Positions 44,601 to 55,080 of a DNA stretch of 64,000 nt are shown here, piece after piece. Origin of the DNA: Brachypodium distachyon (lineage: Eukaryota > Streptophyta > Magnoliopsida > Poales > Poaceae); contig NC_016133.3 in the NCBI RefSeq assembly GCF_000005505.3, positions 29,195,008 to 29,259,007 on the forward strand, read 5' to 3'. Both the position numbers and the translations under genes were made by a program. The stretch's first letter is position 1. Every line of letters begins with the position of its first letter. Under the pieces are notes generated by a model. It had not been told where the DNA came from. It did no database searches and was given only the letters and a program-made list of their open reading frames with translations.

Positions 44601-46349
44601 GAAACCTTAGTTCTTCGCGAGATACATAACCAAAATCAGTGAAAAATTCAGCAAGTGAGTTTATACCATAACCATCAACCTGCAGTTAAAACAGGTGGAA
44701 ATTTTACTGGTCGTTACAGTAATCAACAGCATACAACTGTGCATTACGTAATACATAGCATCAGCAAGCCATCAAGCAAATTTTAGCTAGTACTCACCCC
44801 AAATGTTCTGAAAGCAAAGTGATCAAAACAAATGTGGTCCCCATCATAAGAACGGACAAGGTCCAGAATTTTTTCTGCTGTTGGGTTTCTGCTCAAGTAA
44901 ACTTTTTGCATGTTTGAGAGAATTGACCTGAAAAATAAATCAGCACCCTGAAATGGAAGAATGGTAAAGACAGTCAGTTGGTCTCCTTGGAAATTTGTGC
45001 GGTCAGTAACCCATAAGGGAGGAAACAGCAAGCATAAACCAAACAAAAAAAAGCCAATACTATTTTAATTAGTATGAAAAAATAGTGCTTGAAAGTTTTC
45101 TAGCATATGGGTATCTCGCATTATTGCCATACTATGTTTACATGTCATATTTAATTTAAATTTTGATCAACTTGTAAACCGTTGAATATTTGAACGAACA
45201 ATGACAATAAGCACATCGATAATGTAATGAATAACAAAAAAAATTATCAGCAGGATTTGCCAAGAAATCAATGATCCTCCTATAACAACAGCAGCAACAA
45301 CAACAACAAGAGAACAATCATACTCTATTCAGCACGGTTTCTAGAAGGTTTTAACATGGAAGCATTCCTTCTTATTTCAACACACCTATAAACTAGCCCT
45401 CATTTTCAATTAAAAACTCGAGGAAGTGTTTGATTCAGGGCTGACCAGGATTATGAACCAATGACCAAAAAATTAAGGGCCTCTCAGGAAAATTTTGTTG
45501 TACAATTCCATCTCCTAATGATTGAATTCATTTGCACCCGAAAAGTTGACTGCCTCAACTATGGCCAATGATCATTACAGTTCGCGACAATTATTTGTCC
45601 CCGTCGGAACTCGGATTGAAGGCATGCAAATTTGAAGCCGCACCCAAACCAGGCTTCGCATGTCGCGAGGCCTATGACGTATTATTAGCTGGAAAAGCAT
45701 TTCCTTAAGACCGAGGAACTTTTTAATATAAGGACCAATTGGACAAAACATCCACTTGGTTGCATACTTGAATGTCCCTGTTAGCTATAGTTTCATGAAG
45801 CAGACACACTTACGACAACGACTCCTACAGTTCTAGAATGCTTAGTGCCTCAGACACCCGACGGTGCAGACTTGACCACCTACTGAGCAGCGAGCAACCA
45901 CCGAAACAGCGTCCCAACTGACAACTTACAGTGACACCGCCGTACACGTGAAACGGATCGAAAGCTTCCACGCATGCCCACACCATACGTCTTCCAAGCC
46001 CGCGGGCCGTAGCCAACAAGGAACGACACGTACGGAACATTTTTATTACTACTCCGTATTACTTTTGCGAAAAACTGATCACCAAACCTCATCAGAACGA
46101 GACACCCGCAGCCGCAGGCAGAATCTGGCGAGCACCTCTGTTCGTGCGTACCTTGGGAATTGCATCTACGGCGGGGACGCGGGACGGGGTGGAGGAGGAG
46201 GTGCCGGCGGCGGCCATCGCGACGCCGCGGCGGTAGTGGCGGAGACCAGACGGGCCGAGGGCCGTGGCGGCGATCGCGGGGGAGCGGCGGGTGCGGAGCA
46301 GCGCAACGGTGGCGGGGAATTTCGCTGCGCCGAGGGTCGCGCCGGCCAT
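41640..46349 (-). CDS. FLO7: DUF1338 protein, FLO7 / hydroxyglutarate synthase homologue
   Basis: Seven exons on the minus strand: 46349-46152, 44947-44798, 44679-44467, 44035-43914, 43170-43007, 42467-42313 and 41738-41640. All have GT-AG borders and all join in frame, giving 366 residues. The Ala/Arg/Ser-rich first exon (MAGATLGAAKFPATVALLRT) looks like a plastid transit peptide. The rest is the DUF1338 fold: ICFDHFAFRTFG holds the first metal-binding His and the nearby Arg, WTLVNGYALNHATVSTHRLE the second His, and SYIEFAERLPLP the Glu. Family members, including the Arabidopsis enzyme, are Fe(II) oxygenases that turn 2-oxoadipate into 2-hydroxyglutarate in lysine catabolism. Rice FLO7 is an amyloplast protein needed for normal peripheral endosperm starch. 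Orthology to FLO7 is from memory of the family. All ligands are present. It is head-to-head with 46764-47141, and introns 4-6 each carry a MITE. Confidence 0.9.
41861..42100. mobile_element. Stowaway-like MITE in FLO7 intron 6
   Basis: The right end TTTAGGAACGGAGGGAA followed by TA is a Stowaway terminus. The left end is eroded to CTCTGATAATATAAGATG after TA. Inner inverted segments (AGTTTGACCAAGTTTATAGA and its complement) show the fold-back, about 240 bases. Confidence 0.65.
42520..42575. repeat. (CAA)n/(TAA)n/(TGATAA)n microsatellite
   Basis: Runs of CAACAACAA, then AATAATAAATAATGATAATG, within FLO7 intron 5. Confidence 0.8.
42811..42934. mobile_element. Stowaway MITE in FLO7 intron 5
   Basis: CTCCCTCCATCCAACAAAAG at the left and CTTTTGTTGGACAGAGGGGG at the right are long near-perfect inverted repeats flanked by TA (42809-42810, 42935-42936). 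Length 124 bases. Confidence 0.88.
43297..43812. mobile_element. Mutator-type MITE in FLO7 intron 4
   Basis: The exact nine-base target duplication TTCTGGAAT (43288-43296 and 43813-43821) flanks 516 bases with inverted repeats of about 150 bases each, beginning GAGTAAAATACACCACTAGT. The interior is GC-rich with no transposase. A nine-base duplication with long inverted repeats is the Mutator signature. Confidence 0.9.
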
Positions 46350-46763
46350 GGAAGATGGTGGAAGAAGAGGAAGGGAGAGGCGGAACGGAAGTGGAAGCCC
46401 CGGGAGGTGGGGAACTGGGGGTGTGGGACTGTAGTACGACAAGTAAGCTGCACGTTGCGGCGGGAGAGAAGTGGGCAACTTTGACACGTCGCCGACGGAA
46501 CCGGAAGGAAAAAAGGGCTGACGTGTCCTGGCGTTGCGGGTGGGTTTTGTTTTCTTCGAGCATATCCAATCCAGTCAGGGTCCAGTAGACTGTAGGCCCA
46601 GTTGGGTCGTACGAGGTTGTCATAGTGGACCACTTCCTAACAAGATTGCGCCCAGATTTCTGTTCGGATTTCTCGAGTTTATGGGCTTAGATTGGGCCTG
46701 GAAATGTGCTCATCCCTGACTGGATGTAAAACCACCTCCTCGGTGTTCCTTCCAGGAGAAGCC
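46350..46763. promoter_or_regulatory. Shared intergenic promoter region of two divergent genes
   Basis: Only 414 bases separate the FLO7 start codon (46349, minus) from the start codon of the small gene (46764, plus), so the two probably share a bidirectional promoter. I find no convincing TATA box on either strand; the half nearest FLO7 is GC-rich. The ORFs spanning this stretch (46092-46633) include FLO7 exon 1 and its leader. Confidence 0.55.
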
Positions 46764-47141
46764 ATGGCGGAAGCGCCACCGCTTCCGACGACCCCGTCCG
46801 ACTCCTCCTTGGCCGCTGCTGTGCCGCGCTCCCTCCCTCCGACGCTGATCCTCCCTCCTACTTCGTCTAGTGGGAGCCAAGCAGTGCGCGGCGGCGTCAG
46901 CGGCAGGTCGGCGGCGGGGAGCAAAACTGGCAAGGCGAGGACGGGTTTGGCGCCACTCGCCGTGGCGGAGGGAGGGAGACACGACCGCCTGGTGCAGGCT
47001 GTCCGCGTGGTTGGGAGGAGCGTGGACGCGGGGGTGGCGGGCGCCGACATCCTGGAGCTAGCGATGGCCAAGGGCCCCATGTTCTCGTGGCTGAGCTACT
47101 GGCCGGAGGAGGGGTACCCCAAGGAGGACCAGCCCTACTGA
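46764..47141 (+). CDS. Small conserved-looking protein of unknown function
   Basis: A single-exon frame of 125 residues starts at 46764 in excellent context (GAAGCCATGGCGG). Residues 1 to about 65 are low complexity, rich in Pro, Ser, Thr, Ala and Gly (LPPTLILPPTSSSGSQAV), and probably disordered. The C-terminal part (HDRLVQAVRVVGRSVDAGVA, then ILELAMAKGPMFSWLSYW) looks like a helix followed by an aromatic and acidic tail, PEEGYPKEDQPY. High GC and codon use match the other genes here. No signal peptide or transmembrane segment. I do not recognise the family. It is divergent from FLO7. A 76-base tandem duplication covers its last codons and stop and repeats them downstream as untranslated DNA. 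Confidence 0.6.
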   Translation: MAEAPPLPTTPSDSSLAAAVPRSLPPTLILPPTSSSGSQAVRGGVSGRSAAGSKTGKARTGLAPLAVAEGGRHDRLVQAVRVVGRSVDAGVAGADILELAMAKGPMFSWLSYWPEEGYPKEDQPY

Positions 47142-47269
47142 CTCCTGTCTCCGTTGTTCGGTAGTACAGGTTCCTGGAATTTTAATCTGCATTCCCAAGG
47201 AGGACCAGCCCTACTGACTCCCGTCTCCATTGTTCGGTAGTACAGGTTCCTGGAATTTTAATCTGCATT
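47118..47269. repeat. 76-base tandem duplication over a stop codon
   Basis: 47118-47193 and 47194-47269 are almost identical (CCCAAGGAGGACCAGCCCTA through AATTTTAATCTGCATT). The first copy holds the last codons and TGA of the small gene. Confidence 0.9.
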
Positions 47270-47979
47270 GCTGATAGAATTTTCTTTTCCTAGTTGGTCC
47301 TGTCCAGGGAGACTGATTGATGGTCCTGCGTCACTGATTAATTATCATAGTAACTAGTTTGTGCAGGTAGGTAGTAGAAATGTGCTTAACGACATTTGTG
47401 AAATTGCTAAATGAACTGTGATTATGCTGTGCTAATTATTCTAGTTAATTTTGGGGCTGAACTGTTAGATTCCTTGGTGTAACTATAAGTTAGTGGTCTA
47501 CTAGTAGATACTTCTGCTTACAGTTTCTCAATTGCATTAGCTTCATTTTTTCCTCTAATTTTCTTTATTCTGCATATTTTGCCTGCGGGTAATGCTAGGT
47601 GCTAGCTTAGGAAATTCGTTGAGACATTTGTAAACTTGACCACTCCAATATACGAAATCAAAACTGTATATTAAAGTGACAGAAGTTGTGAAAACATTGT
47701 TGTAACTCTTGGAAACCCAAGTACAGCCACACAACGATCACTCACCACATCTATCTATTGTCCACATGCTCCATTTTGTATATATTTAGGCACTTATGTA
47801 CACTAACTGATCCATATACAATAGAAGGCAAAGCATTTTACAGGCTTTGATTAATATCTCACAAGCTCACACAATATTCTTATGCACTTTAGGGTGATTT
47901 TCTTATGTCAAACGAAGAACTAGCTGGCTTGACATGACCAATTCAAATTCTTGTACACATGTGTTGACTGTTCAGGCAT
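47270..47979. other. Intergenic
   Basis: AT-rich; the 3' flank of the small gene and the downstream flank of the HIR pseudogene. No ORF or repeat worth naming. Confidence 0.5.
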
Positions 47980-49496
47980 TCATGAGGCCTCCTGAAGAAG
48001 TCCATTGCAAATTTGACTGGGAATGTCCGCAACACCACCAGGGCCATGAGGGAGGAAAACCGCAGAAGATTTATATGCCGCTCTAATCTCTTTCATGGTC
48101 AAAAGTACCAAGTGAGCAGAACCATGTCCACCACATCCTTAGCTGAAGTCCCAGCCACATTGCCAGAAAAGCCAAGCACACTGTCCCTAAAACCATAGAG
48201 TATGGCCTGGAGCTGCCTTGCAATTCCACCAGAGACATACTTCGCTTCAGCCTCTCCCTCGGTTCTTGATTCGTATGATATTTTCTGCCTCTGCCTTTTA
48301 ATTTGCTGCAACACGTAGTCTTGCAGCTGATATAACAAAAAGAAATGGTTATACCTATACATCAAACTGCAGTGTTTTCAACTTTCAAGTGGTAGTAGTT
48401 GATTTATTTCCTCTTCAGGGACCAACATTAGGGTTTTTGATACACTACAATGACATCCTTTCATAAATGACATGCTAAGGTTTATTAGCACATAGTATAA
48501 TGTATCGCATGGAAGACCTTTTTGAGGTCATGCTAGATTTATCAGTTTATACTCCAAAACATGGAAGACCTTCTTGAGTTCATGTCCAAATTTTAAGTTT
48601 TACTAATGTAGGCCAATGCTTACCATCATTAATTTCATTAGTAGCCCTTTTAACCTTTCTGTCTGGCTCAATATCAACAATTAGTGTCTGTGCAGTCTCG
48701 TGGCCATAAGCAAACATAGCCTTCTCAAGCTCCTCCTCCACAGATTTTGCTATGCCATTCTTTAGCTGGGAGTTGATTGCTTTGATAAATGCAAGAAGAT
48801 ACTCCGTCTTTTTCATAATGCATGGCTTATTAGCTTCTGTTAACAAGGTTTTGACCAAGAATAACTTTGTTAATATGTGGTTTTTATAAGATAAATTATA
48901 TCACTAGATTCTTTTTCAAAAATACTTACTGGCAACTGTACTTTGTATCATATAAATCATACCTAATCCACCATGTATTAAGAAAAGAGCATATCATTAT
49001 CAACAATATCGTGCAGAGGATCTTTTAGCATTTATGTATCCATCTTTTATTCTTTTATTTGGATTCATGTGGATATTCAGATCCTTACCATTTTGTGATT
49101 TTTGGTTGCTCAGATTATAATACATATCATTTGCTTTTTCTTCCATTTCTTGACATTGAACGGATGCAACAATTGTAACATTATCCTGTAAGAGGACGCA
49201 TTGTGCCAGCAGAAATTAAATCACATGAATTAATGAGGATGCATGGGTAGTTTGAATGATAATTCTGAGAAGTGCAATTTCAGAGTACCTTTGTCAGTGT
49301 CTCACAACGGACTTTGAGTTGCCTAAGTCTAAATTTGACCTGACCAGCAATAGACTTCCTATAATCCATGGCACACGGTGGCATCCAGGATCAAGCACAT
49401 CCTCAAATTTCCCAAATCTGTCCTTGATTCCTATTGTTGATTGGTTCACATGCACACATAGAGAAACCTGCCTATTACTGCAACTAGTTTTCCCAT
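47980..49496 (-). pseudogene. Hypersensitive-induced reaction (SPFH/band 7) protein, decayed
   Basis: At least four exon pieces remain in order: 49496-49289 (MGKLVAVIGRF, FGKFEDVLDPGCH, then QVKFRLRQLKVRCETLTK after a frameshift), 49185-49089 (DNVTIVASVQCQEMEEKAND), about 48790-48624 ([28 protein letters not shown]), and 48326-47980 ([44 protein letters not shown], stop at 47982-47980). HIR proteins are membrane-associated prohibitin-like scaffolds linked to cell-death responses. A stop within the KAEAE helix, a one-base deletion near 48092, and the early frameshifts in exon 1 prevent a full product. Introns are retained, so it arose by DNA duplication or decay in place. The expected N-terminal glycine is present after the Met. 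Confidence 0.88.
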
Positions 49497-50412
49497 TCTG
49501 CTTTCTGTCTTGAAACAGTGGCGGTACAGATCAATCTTGACAGTTATAATTTTACATTGCCAGTCACTTCCTTAGTTTTCAGACAAATTATTTACATATA
49601 GGTATCCGAGTACCGAGGTATGCTTCTATGAAAATAGTGAAATCGATACATGTTATGACTAATAGGCTAACAGATCACCTAATCATTCACTATTTGTGTA
49701 ATAGGGCTACAGATCTGCCGATTCATTCTCTATATATTTTCTTTCCTATTACTAAGTTTCGTTCTCAAAGCTGCGGTTTACAATATGTTGTCCAGGGAAT
49801 ATGGTGCGTCTCCAGTTATTTTATTGAACTGATTGCCTCAACACATGCTGTGTTTCCCCCCTCTCAACTTCGTTTCATCCCAGTATGATGCATCTTTACG
49901 CTTGAATGGAAAAAAGTTGGTCTTTCATTGTTTGTTCTACAAGAAAGCAACATAACTTTTCTCCCTAAGAGCCTAGGACAGGGTTTTTTTCTTAATCTGA
50001 AGGACATTGAAACTTTGAGCACTGGAGCTGCAGCCAGCTAAAGAGCATGGTGCTTTTACACTTGAACTGGTGAAGACAGTTCAGATTGTTGAAAAAGGTA
50101 CGGAATGACAGGATTTTATCTTGAATTGTCTAGGAGCATGGTGCTTTTATACTTGAGTAGTTAATCCCACATTCTGGTCAACATATGCATTTCTGGGATT
50201 ATCCGCGTTGTAAAGCAAAAAGGTCATGTATATCCAGGTCAACATCTGCATTTCTCTGTCAGTTACCTGTACTCACTCTCTGTCATAGCCTGGGAGAAAC
50301 TTCTTAGGGTGGGTTTTGGTCTTTTGGTGATTAAATCGGCTGCGAGCAATCACCATCGGTTACCATGACTGGTTATTGAGTTCTTGACTAAATAAACATA
50401 TCGTTTTGTTTC
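49497..50412. other. Intergenic
   Basis: The HIR pseudogene upstream region, AT-rich. The ORF at 49628-49888 has no motif. A phrase, AGGAGCATGGTGCTTTTA with near copies at about 50042 and 50131, is a small local duplication. Confidence 0.45.
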
Positions 50413-50595
50413 TGTTAGAACTATATTTAGCACATGTTAAATATGTAGGAATCCATGCTTGAGGGACACATCCTTTCCCTCTCTCTCTAATATGTAAGTG
50501 TCATCTTTTGGTGACAACTCTTCCAATAGACTTTTGGTGACACCACTTGTAACTCTATATATACCTCAATCATCAATAAAGAATACACACTTGAA
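50413..50595 (+). repeat. 5' LTR of the Copia element, 3' end lost
   Basis: It matches 54846-55030 from TGTTAGAACTATATTTAGCA to AATACACACTTGAA, then diverges; the last 45 or so bases of the LTR are absent. TATA-like CTATATATACC near 50555. Confidence 0.75.
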
Positions 50596-50789
50596 AGTTA
50601 TAGAGATATCCGTCGAGACGGGATTCACGTAGAAACCCACAATGACAACAAATGGGAAATTTCTCCTATTAACAAAAATAATGGATATGTCAAACAAATT
50701 CTTGAAAAATTATTTCTTTATCATCTGGGTTGTACTATACATACATCAAACATGTAGCTCATGTTGCGTACAAAATAATTTTTCAGAAT

Positions 50790-51340
50790 ATCAATACATT
50801 CCAGACTTGGCATGATCGCTTTGGTCATCCTGGTATTGTGGTATCGGGATGATAAGAAAAATTATGAACAATTCTGTTGGTCATAATCTCAATAACGCAA
50901 AATTCCCACAATCTTCGAATTTCATGTGCACAGCATGTGCACAAGGTGCGCTTATTTTAAGGCCTTCTCACCTTACAATACAAGCGGAACTACTCCAATA
51001 CCTTCAACAAATTCATGGAGACATTTGTGGTCCTATCCTATCATTGGCTGGACCTTTAGATATTTCAAGGTTTTAATTGACACATCCACAATATGGTCCA
51101 ATGTGTGTCTTTTTTCCGCACATAACCATACATTCGCAAAAAATAATGAGCCAAGTAATTGAATTAAAAGCTCATTACGCAGAACATCGAATTAAAACAA
51201 TTCGAATGGACAATGCCACTGAATTCTCCTCACGTGCCTTCAATGATTATTGCATGGTCTTAAGAATCAAAGTTCAGCACTTAGTTCCATACACACACAC
51301 ACAAAATGGTTTGGCTACACGCTGCTGACTTAATTCATAA
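50790..51340 (+). pseudogene. Copia pre-integrase and integrase fragment
   Basis: WHDRFGHPG followed by MIRKIMNNSVGHNLNNAKFP and CTACAQGA is the His/Cys pre-integrase zinc domain. GDICGPI carries the first integrase Asp. IKTIRMDNATEFSSRAFNDY carries the second Asp region, and PYTHTQNGLA leads to the expected Glu site, where the frame breaks (LATRC and a stop at 51326-51328). Frameshift near 51070. Confidence 0.85.
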
Positions 51341-52351
51341 GTGAACAATTGCATATCATAATAATTCCCCTATCATATTCATGCGTGGACATCCACCAAG
51401 GATTCCCCATTTACGATTATTCGATTAAATACCGATATCACTACCCTAGCGTACATCAATGGCCCCTTACATATTTGGGATCTATGTGAGGAATAATTGT
51501 ATTTTCCGTCACTTACAAATATCTCAAGTCCTTGCCAGGGAGAGTTATTTATGGCAAGTACACTGCCTATATCACCGAGGAGCATTCCAGGCATTAGGGG
51601 GAGATTTCAAGTACTAGAAAGTATGCCAGGAAATCAATTAGAATGCAACAAGTTATTCCTAAAATCCACGTATTCAAGAAACTGAACACAACAAGTTCGG
51701 AAAATCATTCATTTGCAACACATTGCAAATAATCTGCAATACTTATTTACTGACTACAAAGGTATCATAAAATCCTCTAATCATGCAATTAATGTGCCCG
51801 AAAGAGTGGAGATACCAATTAAGAACCACTCAACTCCCCATTCAATATATGAGGGGGAGAAATACATCCACACCACATGATTTAGCTTCTCGCAAGCAAC
51901 AAAGAAAACTTCTGAGTATACTCTCAAAAAACAGTAAATGCAATTCAATTTCAAGTTGATAGATATCAAATGGGTAGTATACACCCAGTGGAAGGGAAAC
52001 CGCCACAAACCCAGCTCAACAGTGCACATAATGACTGGGACATCGGAATACCTAGACTTGACTGCGTTGGGAAACTCCAAATAGTCATCATGGGTACATA
52101 ATATTCATGTATACGATCATCTCACGTGTGTCTGATCTACACATGGAACCATGCACAACTATCTAGATTTTGGAGAATCATAAAAAAAAACTACAATTGT
52201 CAACATATATTTCTGCACTATAATTGCAAAAACCCTCCCGAATGATCTTGGTCCAAAGACCATGGCCATGGCATAGTGTGAAAACACTCAGACTGGATCC
52301 AATCAACGGATGCAATACAAGCAGAATCAGCTTCGCTCGATAAAAGAAAAG

Positions 52352-53296
52352 TGTCGTGTGTGTGCGAGCACAGACACCGGGAGTGAGAGCGCCCCCCCCC
52401 CCCTTTTTTTTTTTTGTTTAGGTAGAGTGGCACGAGGAGCGTCCCGAACTTCACTGGTAGGACTTCGACTTCGTTCGTTTACCCAGGTTCGGGCTACCCG
52501 AAGGTGTAATACCCTACTTCCTGCTTTGAGTTTGTATTGACGGTGGTGGCTGGATCAAGGAAGGTTACAAGGAGTGGCCGGAGCGGCGAACTCTAGCCTA
52601 TACTCGGAACCCCAACCCTTCTCCTATTCGAGCTCTCTATGCCTGGTCTAACCCTGATGCCAACTTTTTTTGTGTAGAAGCCAAGAGCCTCCTTTTATAG
52701 TTCAAGGGGACACCGCAGTGGCGGACAAGGGCACGCATTGTGCGTGCTGCTACAGGAAAACATCCTCGCTACAAGACGAATATGAAACTATCCACCTGCT
52801 ATGTGGCTCTGTCCAAATCAATATGTACCCAGTCCGGGGTGCAGAGAAGCTTTCGGCCCTGTCTGGACCGAAACAATGATAGCCTTGGCGCGGGATGGAA
52901 GCTGGCCGGTCAAAAGGTAAAGGCGAGCCTGCCGCACCCTGGCCTGCAGTCCTCCACGGCGATCGTCACGCCGCAGTCCCGCAGTCCCGAGGACGCCTCT
53001 GGACGGGCAGACTCGTATTGGCCCAGGCTCGTGGGCGCCAAAGTAGGAGCCTAGGACCGGCTGAGGTAAGCAGCGACGTGTTCTCTCCCCGGGCACCAGG
53101 CCAGGCGCCCCCGCGATGCCTCACGGCTCCAAGTACGGGAAAGGAGAGAACAAGTACTATACTGGGTTCTCGGGAAGGCATTCCTGGGAGGCGGTCCCCA
53201 GGGATACCCCCTCCCTGAGATGCCTTATACTGACGTGGTGGAGCCGCGGCCCATGCTCCTAGGTTCTGGGGTACCCCCATATCCCTGAAGCCGACA
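52352..53296 (-). repeat. Gypsy-type solo LTR nested in the Copia element
   Basis: In minus orientation it begins TGTCGGCTTCAGGGATATGG and ends GCACACACACGACA, so TGTCG/CGACA ends enclose 945 bases. Flanks AAAAG (52347-52351) and AAAGG (53297-53301) agree at four of five. It contains CCCAGGTTCGGGCTACCCGA, related to the LTR at 4700-5476. C12 and T11 runs lie near 52392-52415. There is no internal domain, so it is a recombination remnant. Confidence 0.75.
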
Positions 53297-54420
53297 AAAG
53301 GTATCATCTAAAGTAATACCTACATAAATTTTCTTTCGAAACCGGAATGAAAATACAAGATGGTGAGACTCAAAGCGGGGTTTGTAGCACAAGGGTTCAC
53401 GCAGATACCCTAAACCTATTCTCCACATATGCGTGGAATCATTTTTCGATAACATATTTTAACGGCAGTTCTAAATCGTCTATTTATGCAGTTGATAGAT
53501 CTGGTGACGAAATATATTTATGAGTCACTTGATTTGGACAAATAGGTTCCTCAAGGAATCTCAATTTCCAAATACACACAAAATATGCAACATGTATAGT
53601 GTAAAAACTTAGTAAGTCACTACATGTTGTATTAACATAATCGGGCAGATAGGTACAACCGATTAAATGAGTTTCTTCCACTGAAGGACTACTCAAACAA
53701 TGATGATTGTCCAAGTATATACATCAACAAGTTCGATGAAACATAGAATCACCTAAAGATGGAATTTGAGACGAAGGGTCCGGGTAAAACCAAATTTACT
53801 TGGGTTTAAAACTCGAACACCTTATCTCAAGTCTTATGGTACACCGAGCTGCCTATATCCATAAAATGTTGGAAAATTTTAACAGGGAAAAATCTTATCC
53901 ATCCAATCCCTCACGGTTGTTCAATCTCTAGACGTAGAGAAAGATCCATTTAAACTATGAGAAGATGGACAAGAGATATCAGAACTCCAATATCATCGGA
54001 TAAACTAACTCTGGCTACTTATCACCCACAAAGTTAGATCACAAATAGACTTAGTGTTCCTACATGATTGGTGGATTCAACCAATCATGTACAAATCATG
54101 TGGTATCGATTCCATTGAATCACCAACCATTATGTACAAAGATAATGTTACTTGTGTTGCATGGATGCAAACAGGTTATATAAAAAGTAATATCATTATT
54201 CTATTGCCTCCAAATTGTTTTATTCTCACGAACCTCAGCATAGCAAGGATAAGCACATTTTGCAAGTCAAGTTATGTGATAACCTCGCAGATATATTTAC
54301 GATGTACCTACCGACTTCAATATTCCAAAATACGTTTATGGAATTGGTGTGTGACACCTTCGAGATTCGCAAGGGTTGGGGGGAGTATCTTCCTAGGTTA
54401 TAACCTATTCAAACATTATA
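53297..54420 (+). pseudogene. Copia RT and RNase H fragments
   Basis: Just after the solo LTR a broken frame carries the RT start phrase VAQGFTQIP (about 53388-53414). Towards the end, around 54110-54400, ESPTIMYKDNVTCVAWMQTG and CDNLADIFTMYLPTSIF are the RNase H and C-terminal Copia phrases (usual forms TILYEDNAACI and CDNLADLFTKALP). The part between is too decayed to show the YVDD box. Confidence 0.75.
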
Positions 54421-54845
54421 TTACACTGTTTTTTCTTTTATGAGTTTTTAAGGTTCTCGTCAAGGTTTCAAGGTTTTTAATGAGATAATATCAACACAAG
54501 ACCATATGTCATACCTTCTATTTTCCCCATTGGGGTTTTCGAAGGAAGTATACAAGTCATATTGATTATGTTATATTTCTTATTTTCCCATCAGGTTTTT
54601 TGAAGGAAATATACAAGACATAAATATTGTTATCTAAACTCATCGAGTATTCCCTTCTTTAAGGTTTTCTCATGAGTTACCACGGAGACAATAACCATTA
54701 TATGTTGTAACATTTTTCACCTTATTTTCTCACAGGGCTTTTAAAAGAGTTTTAGCAACATATCATACACCATTCTGCCCATATTTTTCCCACAAGGTTT
54801 TTGAAGAAATCTTTATTCAGCGAGGACAAGCATAGATTAGGGGAG

Positions 54846-55075
54846 TGTTAGAATTATATTTAGCACATGTTAAATACATAGAAATCAATGCTTGAGGTAC
54901 ACATTTGTTCCCTCTCACTTTAATATGTTCTGCCATCTTTTGGTGGCAACCCTTCAAATAGACAATTTTTTATGGCACCCCTTATAACTCTATATATACC
55001 TTAATCATCAATAAAGAATACACACTTGAATTATTTGCTTTACTTTCAGTCTCTTTTACATCTCTATTCTTAACA
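54846..55075 (+). repeat. 3' LTR of the Copia element
   Basis: 230 bases from TGTTAGAATTATATTTAGCA to CTCTATTCTTAACA, followed by the target duplication GTTTC. TATA-like CTATATATACC near 54991. Confidence 0.8.
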
Positions 55076-55080
55076 GTTTC

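Larger units (their letters stand above)
50413..55075 (+). mobile_element. Decayed Ty1/Copia retrotransposon
   Basis: It is flanked by an exact five-base duplication GTTTC (50408-50412 and 55076-55080). LTR copies start at 50413 and 54846 with TGTTAGAA; a polypurine-like TTAGGGGAG precedes the second. Internal coding starts directly with the pre-integrase region, so gag and protease are missing. Integrase comes before RT and RNase H, the Copia order. Numerous stops and frameshifts show it is dead. A Gypsy-type solo LTR sits inside it at 52352-53296. Confidence 0.85.
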
